Assembly: GCF_000211815.1 (NCBI RefSeq)
Contig: NZ_GL890909.1
Span: 1 to 5,934 of the forward strand
Source of the DNA: Moorena producens 3L
GTDB taxonomy: Bacteria; Cyanobacteriota; Cyanobacteriia; Cyanobacteriales; Coleofasciculaceae
DNA length: 5,934 bases
Reading direction: 5' to 3'
Part shown: piece by piece, positions 1-5,484 of the stretch
Numbering within the stretch: position 1 is the stretch's first letter
Layout: each line of letters opens with the position of its first letter
Position numbers and translations under genes: made by a program
The notes under the pieces: generated by a model
What the model was told of the DNA's origin: nothing
Databases searched by the model: none
Seen by the model: only the letters and a program-made list of their open reading frames with translations

Positions 1-273
1 CTGACTGCTGACTGCTGACTGCTGACTGCTGACTGCTGATTGCTGACTGCTGACTGCTGACTGCTGACTGCTGACTGCTGACTGCTGACTGCTGACTGCT
101 GACTGCTGACTGCTGACTGCTGACTGCTGACTGCTGACTGCTGACTGCTGACTGCTGACTGCTGACTGCTGACTGCTGACTGCTGACTGCTGACTGCTGA
201 CCACTGACTGCTGACCACTGACTGCTGACTGCTGACTGCTGACTGCTGACCACTGACTGCTGACCACTGACCA
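1..273. repeat. Heptanucleotide tandem array (STRR type), 39 units
   Basis: The stretch divides without remainder into 39 units of 7 bp. Thirty-three are CTGACTG, one is CTGATTG (36-42) and five are CTGACCA (197-203, 211-217, 246-252, 260-266, 267-273). The CTGACCA variants lie only in the last third, next to the unique sequence, while the interior is almost perfectly homogeneous. The array probably continues left of the window. The forward strand hits TGA in every frame, so it is not coding; the reverse strand has no stop codon but also no start. Heptamer arrays (STRR families) are known from heterocystous and other filamentous cyanobacteria. From memory, a rotated reverse complement of the main unit (CAGCAGT) is one base from the STRR3 unit CAACAGT. 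The function of such arrays is not established. Confidence 0.95.
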
Positions 274-334
274 CAAAATCTTAAGCAATAATTAAGGAGG
301 AACGATAAGTAATAGTTTTATAAATCGATAAAAT

Positions 335-382
335 ATCCTTATATATACAACTAAGGTTACCTTTGTCAAGGATTTTTTTTTT
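335..382 (+). terminator. Terminator-like hairpin with T-run
   Basis: ATCCTT (335-340) can pair with AAGGAT (368-373), and the loop contains a second small palindrome, AAGGT-T-ACCTT (353-363). A run of ten T (373-382) follows at once. The stems are short and AT-rich, so this is a weak candidate. It could end a transcript from a gene left of the heptamer array, or attenuate a long chlH leader if the chlH promoter lies upstream of it. Confidence 0.35.
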
Positions 383-681
383 GTATTTTTGTTAAGGGCA
401 ACAGATTTACTACTTCAGTAATTGTTAAGTAATTTTACAAAAACTGGCAATTTTTATATCGAATTGTATCAGATAACGGCTGTAACTCCCTGAAAGTATA
501 CGTTTTTTGATAGAAACTCTTTAGTTGGCAAAACAAAACCATCCCAACCAAGAGTGAGTGGTCACTGGTAGAGAGGTTCGATAGGACATCTATCAATAAA
601 ATCTAAATACGATCAAAACCATCAAAGGTGATCAGCCACTTACCGCCACTCAAGGTAAGGCACAGACAACGAATAATCAGG

Positions 682-687
682 AAGGAG
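682..687 (+). promoter_or_regulatory. Ribosome binding site of chlH
   Basis: AAGGAG lies 10 nt before the ATG at 698, inside the purine-rich stretch GGAAGGAGAT. It supports ATG 698 as the start of chlH; the next in-frame Met codons are well downstream and would cut into the N-terminal domain. Confidence 0.8.
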
Positions 688-697
688 ATCTAGCCGC

Positions 698-3600
698 ATG
701 TTCACTCACGTCAAGTCCACCATTAGACACATCACCCCAGAAGCATTGAATGGGCGTCATTTGCTGAAGGTGGTCTATGTCGTGCTAGAACCGCAGTACC
801 AGAGTGCATTATCAGCTGCTGTTCGGTCAATCAATCAAAATCAACCAGATATCGCTATTGAAATCAGCGGCTACCTAATTGAGGAGCTGCGTGACCCAGA
901 AAACTATCAAGACTTTAAACGGGATATAGCAGAAGCGAATATCTTTATCGCGTCACTAATTTTCATAGAAGACTTGGCCGAGAAGGTAGTCACCGCTGTA
1001 AAACCCCATCGCGATCGCTTGGATGCCGCAGTGGTATTTCCATCAATGCCGAAAGTGATGCGCCTGAATAAATTAGGTAGCTTCTCCATGGCGAATTTGG
1101 GACAATCCAAGAGTGCGATCGCACAATTCATGCGTAAGCGCAAGAAAAAATCTGGGTCTTCCTTCCAAGACAGTATGCTGAAGCTGTTGCAGACCTTACC
1201 GAAAGTCCTGAAGTATATGCCCATGGACAAAGCTCAGGATGCTCGCAACTTCATGCTCAGTTTCCAGTATTGGCTGGGGGGATCTTCTGATAACCTGGAA
1301 AACTTCCTGCTGATGCTAGCAGATAAGTATGTATTTAAGACAGAGAAGAAAAACAGCGAAACCTCTGTCCAATTCAAAGACCCAGTGGTTTACCCAGATA
1401 TGGGGGTTTGGCATCCTCTAGCACCGCAAATGTTTGAAGATGTCAAGGAATACCTCAACTGGTATAGTAGCCGTCAGGATATCTCAACAGACATAAAAGA
1501 CCCCCTCGCTCCCTGTATTGGTTTAGTCCTGCAACGCACTCACTTAGTGACAGGGGATGATGCCCATTATGTAGCCATGGTGCAGGAAATCGAAGCGATG
1601 GGAGCAAGGGTGATTCCCATCTTTGCTGGTGGTCTGGATTTCTCTAAACCTGTAGATACCTATTTTTCTGAGGAACATGGCAAAACCGTAGTCCCCTTAG
1701 TGGATGCGGTGGTATCTCTAACCGGCTTTGCTCTAGTAGGAGGTCCAGCACGGCAAGACCATCCCAAAGCGATTGAATCCTTAAAACGCCTCAATCGCCC
1801 CTATATGGTTACACTTCCCTTAGTCTTCCAAACTACGGAAGAATGGGAAAATAGTGACTTGGGACTGCACCCGATTCAAGTAGCATTGCAAATTGCCATT
1901 CCAGAGCTGGATGGTGCCATTGAACCAATTATTCTATCCGGACGGGATGGCGCAACTGGAAAATCCATTGCGTTACAGGACCGGATTGAATCAGTAGCCC
2001 GACGGGCCATGAAGTGGGCGAATTTGCGCCGTAAGCCCAAGCTTGATAAGAAAATTGCCATCACAGTCTTTAGCTTCCCCCCAGATAAAGGCAATGTTGG
2101 AACAGCGGCCTATCTTGATGTATTTGGTTCCATCTATAAAGTGATGGAAGCCCTGAACAACAATGGTTATGATGTCCAAGACTTGCCGGAATCCGCTGAG
2201 GCACTGATGCAAGAGGTGATCCATGATGCCCAAGCTCAGTACGCTAGTCCAGAATTGAATATTGCTCACCGGATGTCGGTGATGGAGTATGAACGGTTTA
2301 CTCCCTACTCCAGTCGCTTAGAGGAAAACTGGGGACCACCACCAGGACATCTTAATAGTGATGGACAAAACTTGTTAATCTACGGCAAGCAATTTGGGAA
2401 TGTATTCATCGGAGTACAACCTACCTTTGGGTATGAAGGAGACCCAATGCTACTGTTGTTCTCCCGTTCCGCAAGTCCTCACCATGGCTTTGCTGCCTAT
2501 TACACCTATTTAGAACAAATCTGGCAAGCCGATGCGGTGCTGCACTTCGGCACCCACGGGTCTCTAGAATTTATGCCAGGGAAACAGATGGGGATGTCTG
2601 GAGACTGTTATCCAGATAATTTAATTGGTTCTATTCCCAATCTGTACTACTATGCTGCCAATAATCCTAGTGAAGCAACTATTGCTAAGCGCCGCAGCTA
2701 CGCTGAAACCATATCCTATCTGACTCCACCGGCAGAAAATGCTGGATTATATAAAGGCTTAAAGGAACTCAGTGAGTTAATTGGGTCTTATCAAACTCTC
2801 AAAGATACTGGGCGCGGTGTTCCCATTGTTAACACCATTATGGATAAGTGCCGCTTGGTGAATCTTGACCAAGATATTGCCTTGCCCGAGCAAGATGCCA
2901 AGGAGCTGAGTGCCGAAGAACGGGATACTTTGGTCGGTCAGGTGTACCGCCGCTTGATGGAAATTGAATCAAGGTTGTTACCCTGTGGGTTGCATGTGAT
3001 TGGTAAGCCACCAACCGCAGAAGAAGCGATCGCAACGCTAGTCAATATTGCTAACTTAGACCGTAGCGAAGACGAAATCATCGGTTTACCCCGGATTATT
3101 GCTAACAGTATTGAGCGAGATATTGATGAAATTTACAGCAACAATGACCAAGGCATCTTAGCTGATGTGGAATTGTTGCAAGATATCACCCAAGCTACCC
3201 GTGCTGCTGTTAGTGCTATGGTTCAAGCTCAAACCGACACCGATGGACGAGTCTCTAAAGTCTCTAAACTCAACTTCCTCAATATTGGTAAAAAAGAACC
3301 CTGGGTAGAAGCCTTGCACAATTTAGGATACACCAAAGTAGATTCCGAAGCGATCAAGCCTCTGTTTGACTATCTCGAATTCTGTTTAGAGCAGATAGTA
3401 GCAGACAACGAACTAGGAGCAATGCTCCAAGCCTTAGATGGGGAATATGTGCTGCCAGGTCCTGGTGGTGACCCGATCCGAAATCCCGATGTGCTACCGA
3501 CCGGTAAGAATATTCACGCCCTCGACCCCCAATCCATTCCCACCCTAGCAGCGGTGAAATCTGCCAAAATTGTAGTAGACCGACTGTTGGCACGGCAAAA

Positions 3601-4690
3601 GCGAGATAATGATGGGGCTTGGCCAGAAACCATTGCGTGTGTACTATGGGGTACCGATAATATTAAGACCTACGGGGAATCCCTAGCCCAAATTCTGTGG
3701 ATGGTCGGGGTTAAGCCAGTGCCCGATGCCTTGGGACGGGTGAATAAATTAGAACTAATTCCCTTAGAAGAGTTAGGTCGTCCTCGGATTGATGTGGTAG
3801 TAAACTGTTCCGGTGTCTTCCGGGATTTGTTCATCAATCAGATGAATTTACTAGACCAAGGGGTGAAAATGGCCGCAGAAGCCGATGAACCCCTGGAAAT
3901 GAACTTTGTGCGGAAACACAGTTTGCAACAAGCTCAAGAGATGGGGGTTAATCTACGGCAAGCGGCGACTCGGGTGTTCTCCAATGCGTCTGGTTCCTAT
4001 GCCTCCAATGTTAATTTAGCTGTCGAAAACAGCACCTGGGAAGAAGAAGCCGAGTTACAGAATATGTATCTCAGTCGCAAGTCCTTTGCCTTCTCTTCCG
4101 ATAACCCAGGCACCATGGAACAGAGTCAGCAGATTTTTGAGTCTGCCTTGAAAACCGCTGATGTTACCTTCCAGAATCTTGATTCATCGGAAATTAGCCT
4201 GACTGATGTTTCTCATTACTTTGATTCTGACCCCACTAAGGTAGTAGCCAACTTGCGGAACGATGGTAAGAAACCAACCGCTTACATAGCTGATACTACT
4301 ACTGCTAATGCTCAGGTTCGCACCCTATCAGAAACCGTTCGTTTAGATGCCCGGACTAAGTTACTTAATCCCAAGTGGTACGAAGGCATGTTGAATCATG
4401 GCTATGAAGGGGTCCGTGAACTTTCCAAACGCTTAGTGAATACTATGGGTTGGAGTGCAACGGCTGATGCAGTGGATAACTGGGTTTATGAAGATGTGAA
4501 TACTACCTTTATCCAGGATGAAGAAATGCGTCAGCGGTTAATGAATTTGAATCCCAATTCCTTCCGTAAAGTAGTGTCTACGTTATTAGAAGTTAATGGA
4601 CGTGGCTATTGGGAAACTAGTGAGAGTAATTTACAGCTGTTGCGCGAGTTGTATCAGGAGGTTGAAGATAAAATTGAAGGCATAGATTAG
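698..4690 (+). CDS. chlH: Magnesium chelatase subunit H (ChlH)
   Basis: ChlH is the large porphyrin-binding subunit of magnesium protoporphyrin IX chelatase (ChlI, ChlD, ChlH). It holds protoporphyrin IX while the AAA+ ChlI-ChlD motor drives ATP-dependent Mg2+ insertion, the first committed step of chlorophyll synthesis; it acts in the cytoplasm or loosely at membranes. At 1330 residues it matches the cyanobacterial family (about 1330). An N-terminal Mg-chelatase H domain (DUF3479-like, about 20-180) precedes the large CobN/Mg-chelatase domain (about 185-1310). Hallmark motifs are PTFGYEGDPM (575-584), SPHHGFAAYY (593-602), HFGTHGSLEFMPGKQ (616-630) and YYYAANNPSEATIAKRR (650-666). E624, E659, H1173 and D1176 appear to correspond to E625, E660, H1174 and D1177, which I recall as functionally important in Synechocystis ChlH. 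No frameshift or missing motif is visible. No chlI or chlD lies nearby, so it appears monocistronic. The paralogue CobN is excluded by the ChlH-specific N-terminus and length. Confidence 0.98.
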   Translation: MFTHVKSTIRHITPEALNGRHLLKVVYVVLEPQYQSALSAAVRSINQNQPDIAIEISGYLIEELRDPENYQDFKRDIAEANIFIASLIFIEDLAEKVVTAVKPHRDRLDAAVVFPSMPKVMRLNKLGSFSMANLGQSKSAIAQFMRKRKKKSGSSFQDSMLKLLQTLPKVLKYMPMDKAQDARNFMLSFQYWLGGSSDNLENFLLMLADKYVFKTEKKNSETSVQFKDPVVYPDMGVWHPLAPQMFEDVKEYLNWYSSRQDISTDIKDPLAPCIGLVLQRTHLVTGDDAHYVAMVQEIEAMGARVIPIFAGGLDFSKPVDTYFSEEHGKTVVPLVDAVVSLTGFALVGGPARQDHPKAIESLKRLNRPYMVTLPLVFQTTEEWENSDLGLHPIQVALQIAIPELDGAIEPIILSGRDGATGKSIALQDRIESVARRAMKWANLRRKPKLDKKIAITVFSFPPDKGNVGTAAYLDVFGSIYKVMEALNNNGYDVQDLPESAEALMQEVIHDAQAQYASPELNIAHRMSVMEYERFTPYSSRLEENWGPPPGHLNSDGQNLLIYGKQFGNVFIGVQPTFGYEGDPMLLLFSRSASPHHGFAAYYTYLEQIWQADAVLHFGTHGSLEFMPGKQMGMSGDCYPDNLIGSIPNLYYYAANNPSEATIAKRRSYAETISYLTPPAENAGLYKGLKELSELIGSYQTLKDTGRGVPIVNTIMDKCRLVNLDQDIALPEQDAKELSAEERDTLVGQVYRRLMEIESRLLPCGLHVIGKPPTAEEAIATLVNIANLDRSEDEIIGLPRIIANSIERDIDEIYSNNDQGILADVELLQDITQATRAAVSAMVQAQTDTDGRVSKVSKLNFLNIGKKEPWVEALHNLGYTKVDSEAIKPLFDYLEFCLEQIVADNELGAMLQALDGEYVLPGPGGDPIRNPDVLPTGKNIHALDPQSIPTLAAVKSAKIVVDRLLARQKRDNDGAWPETIACVLWGTDNIKTYGESLAQILWMVGVKPVPDALGRVNKLELIPLEELGRPRIDVVVNCSGVFRDLFINQMNLLDQGVKMAAEADEPLEMNFVRKHSLQQAQEMGVNLRQAATRVFSNASGSYASNVNLAVENSTWEEEAELQNMYLSRKSFAFSSDNPGTMEQSQQIFESALKTADVTFQNLDSSEISLTDVSHYFDSDPTKVVANLRNDGKKPTAYIADTTTANAQVRTLSETVRLDARTKLLNPKWYEGMLNHGYEGVRELSKRLVNTMGWSATADAVDNWVYEDVNTTFIQDEEMRQRLMNLNPNSFRKVVSTLLEVNGRGYWETSESNLQLLRELYQEVEDKIEGID

Positions 4691-4730
4691 GATTATTGGC
4701 GTTGCGTCAGTCTTGGAATGAATAGGAGTA

Positions 4731-4751
4731 GAGTGGGCATCCTGCCCGCTC
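4731..4751 (+). repeat. Hairpin repeat after chlH
   Basis: GAGTGGGCA (4731-4739) pairs with TGCCCGCTC (4743-4751) around a TCC loop: nine pairs, one of them G-U in the transcript. There is no T-run after it, so it is not a standard intrinsic terminator, though it could protect the chlH mRNA 3' end. The GGGCATCCTGCCC core resembles short palindromes that are common between cyanobacterial genes (from memory). Confidence 0.7.
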
Positions 4752-4766
4752 GACAATAAGCATGAA

Positions 4767-4783
4767 ACTGGCAAGATGCCAGT
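4767..4783. repeat. Palindrome at the head of the 17-bp array
   Basis: ACTGGCA (4767-4773) and TGCCAGT (4777-4783) are perfect inverted copies around AGA. The right arm is also the start of the first 17-bp tandem unit, so the minisatellite starts inside this palindrome. Confidence 0.75.
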
Positions 4784-4946
4784 TCTACCAAGATGCCAGT
4801 TCTACCAAGATGCCAGTTCTACCAAGATGCCAGTTCTACCAAGATGCCAGTTCTACCAAGATGCCAGTTCTACCAAGATGCCAGTTCTACCAAGATGCCA
4901 GTTCTACCAAGATGCCCATTCCACGCTTGATGCCCATTCTACAAAA
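4776..4946. repeat. 17-bp minisatellite, 8 perfect plus 2 decayed copies
   Basis: The unit ATGCCAGTTCTACCAAG is repeated without a single change at 4776-4911 (eight copies). Two diverged copies follow, at 4912-4929 (18 bp, one base longer) and 4930-4946. Perfect identity of the eight copies suggests recent expansion, with the decayed copies at the right edge. Because 17 is not a multiple of 3 and the unit has no stop on this strand, artificial reading frames of about 60 codons open across it; these lack a Shine-Dalgarno and are not genes. There are no variable spacers, so this is not a CRISPR array. Confidence 0.93.
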
Positions 4947-4984
4947 GTATTAAAATCATTCCATTATTAAGCAACGCCAAAAGC

Positions 4985-5028
4985 GATGCAGCGCGGTCTT
5001 GGGGGTTTCCCCCATGAGCGACTGCATC
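4985..5028. repeat. Compound hairpin dispersed repeat
   Basis: The outer stem is GATGCAGCGC (4985-4994) against GCG-A-CTGCATC (5018-5028), ten pairs with A5021 bulged. The inner stem is TGGGGG (5000-5005) against CCCCCA (5009-5014) around TTT. The nested stems on a 44-bp footprint look like a dispersed intergenic palindrome rather than random sequence. It lies just upstream of the probable terminator and could add to it or be an independent insertion. Confidence 0.75.
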
Positions 5029-5044
5029 AAGACAGAGTAGCTTT

Positions 5045-5077
5045 TTAGAGACGTTCAATAGAGCGTCTCTAATTTTT
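5045..5077 (+). terminator. Probable intrinsic terminator downstream of chlH
   Basis: TTAGAGACG (5045-5053) pairs perfectly with CGTCTCTAA (5064-5072), nine pairs around a 10-nt loop, followed directly by TTTTT (5073-5077). It is the best rho-independent terminator in the window. It lies 355 bp after the chlH stop, so if it serves chlH the mRNA carries the whole minisatellite in its 3' UTR. Confidence 0.65.
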
Positions 5078-5092
5078 AGGACTTACGAATTT

Positions 5093-5120
5093 GCCCCCTA
5101 AATCCCCCAATTCTGGGGGA
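5093..5120. repeat. C/G-rich dispersed hairpin repeat
   Basis: TCCCCCA (5103-5109) and TGGGGGA (5114-5120) form a perfect 7-bp stem with loop ATTC, preceded by a second C-run at 5094-5098 (GCCCCCTAAA). The pattern CCCCCTAAATCCCCCA...TGGGGGACTTT resembles a repeat I recall as common in filamentous cyanobacterial intergenic regions. No open reading frame is linked to it. Confidence 0.65.
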
Positions 5121-5178
5121 CTTTAACTCAACTTTGCGGTGCGCGAAATTTGCTGTCAAAAAAAATTTTTAAAAACCC

Positions 5179-5207
5179 TTGACAAATTATATTATAATCA
5201 TTATGAT
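5179..5207 (+). promoter_or_regulatory. Sigma-70 promoter of the small gene
   Basis: TTGACA at 5179-5184 is a perfect -35 and TATGAT at 5202-5207 a near-perfect -10, with exactly 17 nt between them. Transcription would start near 5213-5215, giving a leader of about 28 nt before the ATG at 5242. The A/T tracts just upstream (5160-5175) could act as an UP-like element. Confidence 0.8.
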
Positions 5208-5217
5208 TATAATATAA
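5187..5217. promoter_or_regulatory. 31-bp perfect inverted repeat, candidate Fur-family operator
   Basis: The arms TTATATTATAATCAT (5187-5201) and ATGATTATAATATAA (5203-5217) are exact inverted copies around T5202. The repeat runs from just after the -35, over the -10, to the start site, where a repressor would block RNA polymerase. The internal TTATAATCATTATGA (5192-5206) matches the Bacillus PerR box TTATAATNATTATAA at all but one base. The 19-bp centre also fits the 9-1-9 Fur box at 7 of 9 positions per half. Which of Fur, PerR or Zur binds, if any, cannot be told from sequence; another repressor family is possible. Confidence 0.55.
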
Positions 5218-5229
5218 AACAACAAGCAA

Positions 5230-5235
5230 AAGGTG
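5230..5235 (+). promoter_or_regulatory. Ribosome binding site of the small gene
   Basis: AAGGTG (within AAAAGGTGA) ends 6 nt before the ATG at 5242. With the promoter about 30 bp upstream it fixes the start of the broken small gene. Confidence 0.65.
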
Positions 5236-5241
5236 ACCATT

Positions 5242-5484
5242 ATGGATTCCGAATTTCGCCCAAACCCAGAGACTAATCCTGAGGATATAACTCCTAGTAA
5301 TAATCCTCAGGTGCGCTTTCCGTTGGCGAATTAAATTCGCCACGGGTCGCACCTCAAGAATCGTTTCCCAAAAAATATCCGGTTCAGCATATTTTGAAGG
5401 GCTCCCGCAAGGGCATAATCAACACCATGCATAGCCTCTATGTAGTTGGTTATGCGGAAATTATCGAGTGGACTCCTCTGCAGC
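5242..5484 (+). pseudogene. Small hypothetical protein gene broken by a palindromic repeat and a group II intron
   Basis: From ATG 5242 the frame reads MDSEFRPNPETNPED..., then enters a palindromic repeat and stops at TAA 5332-5334 after 30 codons. After the repeat a second open stretch in another frame encodes ESFPKKYPVQHILKGSRKG and INTMHSLYVVGYAEIIEWTPLQ. Removing 47 bp (5310-5356) joins both into one frame (...PSNNPQ-ESFPKK...). The frame is cut again after C5484 by a group II intron; read-through adds only RAACSE before TAG 5502-5504, so the true C-terminus lies beyond the intron, outside the window. The joined product has a polar, Pro/Asn/Glu-rich N-terminus, a basic KGSRKG segment and a likely helical part; there is no signal peptide or membrane segment. 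I do not recognise the family with certainty; the GYAE...W pattern recalls short conserved cyanobacterial proteins of unknown function. The intact promoter, operator and RBS suggest recent inactivation. Confidence 0.7.
5310..5353. mobile_element. 44-bp palindromic insertion (MITE/REP-like) in the small gene
   Basis: GGTGCG (5310-5315) and CGCACC (5348-5353) are the ends. Inside, CCG/CGG and TGGCGAATT/AATTCGCCA (5324-5332 and 5334-5342) extend an imperfect hairpin around one A. The sequence CCTCA occurs directly on both sides (5305-5309 and 5352-5356), so a 3- to 5-bp target duplication is possible, overlapping the element end. The net insert of 47 bp is what must be removed to restore the host gene frame. 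It encodes nothing and would need a transposase in trans. The sequence looks like a dispersed Moorena-type palindrome, from memory only. Confidence 0.7.

Larger units (their letters stand above)
274..697 (+). other. Intergenic region and chlH 5' leader
   Basis: This AT-rich stretch of 424 bp has no supported gene. An AAGGAGG string at 295-301 has no start codon at a usable distance. I could not find a convincing sigma-70 promoter for chlH; the best is a weak TTTACA at 434-439 followed by TATATC at 455-460 with only 15 nt between. Closer to the gene are small inverted repeats that could form in the leader RNA: GATAG/CTATC around 580-595, GATCA/TGATC (611-615 and 629-633), and CTTACC/GGTAAG (639-644 and 654-659, 9-nt loop). 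None matches a riboswitch class I recognise. chlH transcription is light-responsive in studied cyanobacteria, but no specific regulator site can be named here. Confidence 0.6.
4696..4980. repeat. 10-bp inverted repeat flanking the minisatellite
   Basis: TTGGCGTTGC at 4696-4705 is the exact reverse complement of GCAACGCCAA at 4971-4980. Between them lie the wobble hairpin and the whole 17-bp array. The left arm begins five bases after the chlH stop. This could be the terminal repeat pair of a 285-bp non-autonomous element, or the outer stem of a large RNA structure. No clear target duplication is visible, so the element reading is tentative. Confidence 0.5.

Noticed and set aside
295..318. Possible small gene after the AAGGAGG string
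   Set aside because: No ATG, GTG or TTG follows at a suitable distance and stops appear at once in the nearby frames.
907..3593. Reverse-strand open frames inside chlH
   Set aside because: They are antisense shadows of a highly conserved coding sequence and show no recognisable protein features.
4776..4946. CRISPR-like array
   Set aside because: The units are head to tail with no spacers and are too short for CRISPR repeats.
4762..4970. Overlapping reading frames of about 63 codons across the 17-bp array
   Set aside because: They result from a stop-free repeat unit of length not divisible by 3, occur in several frames with the same peptide, and have no ribosome binding site.
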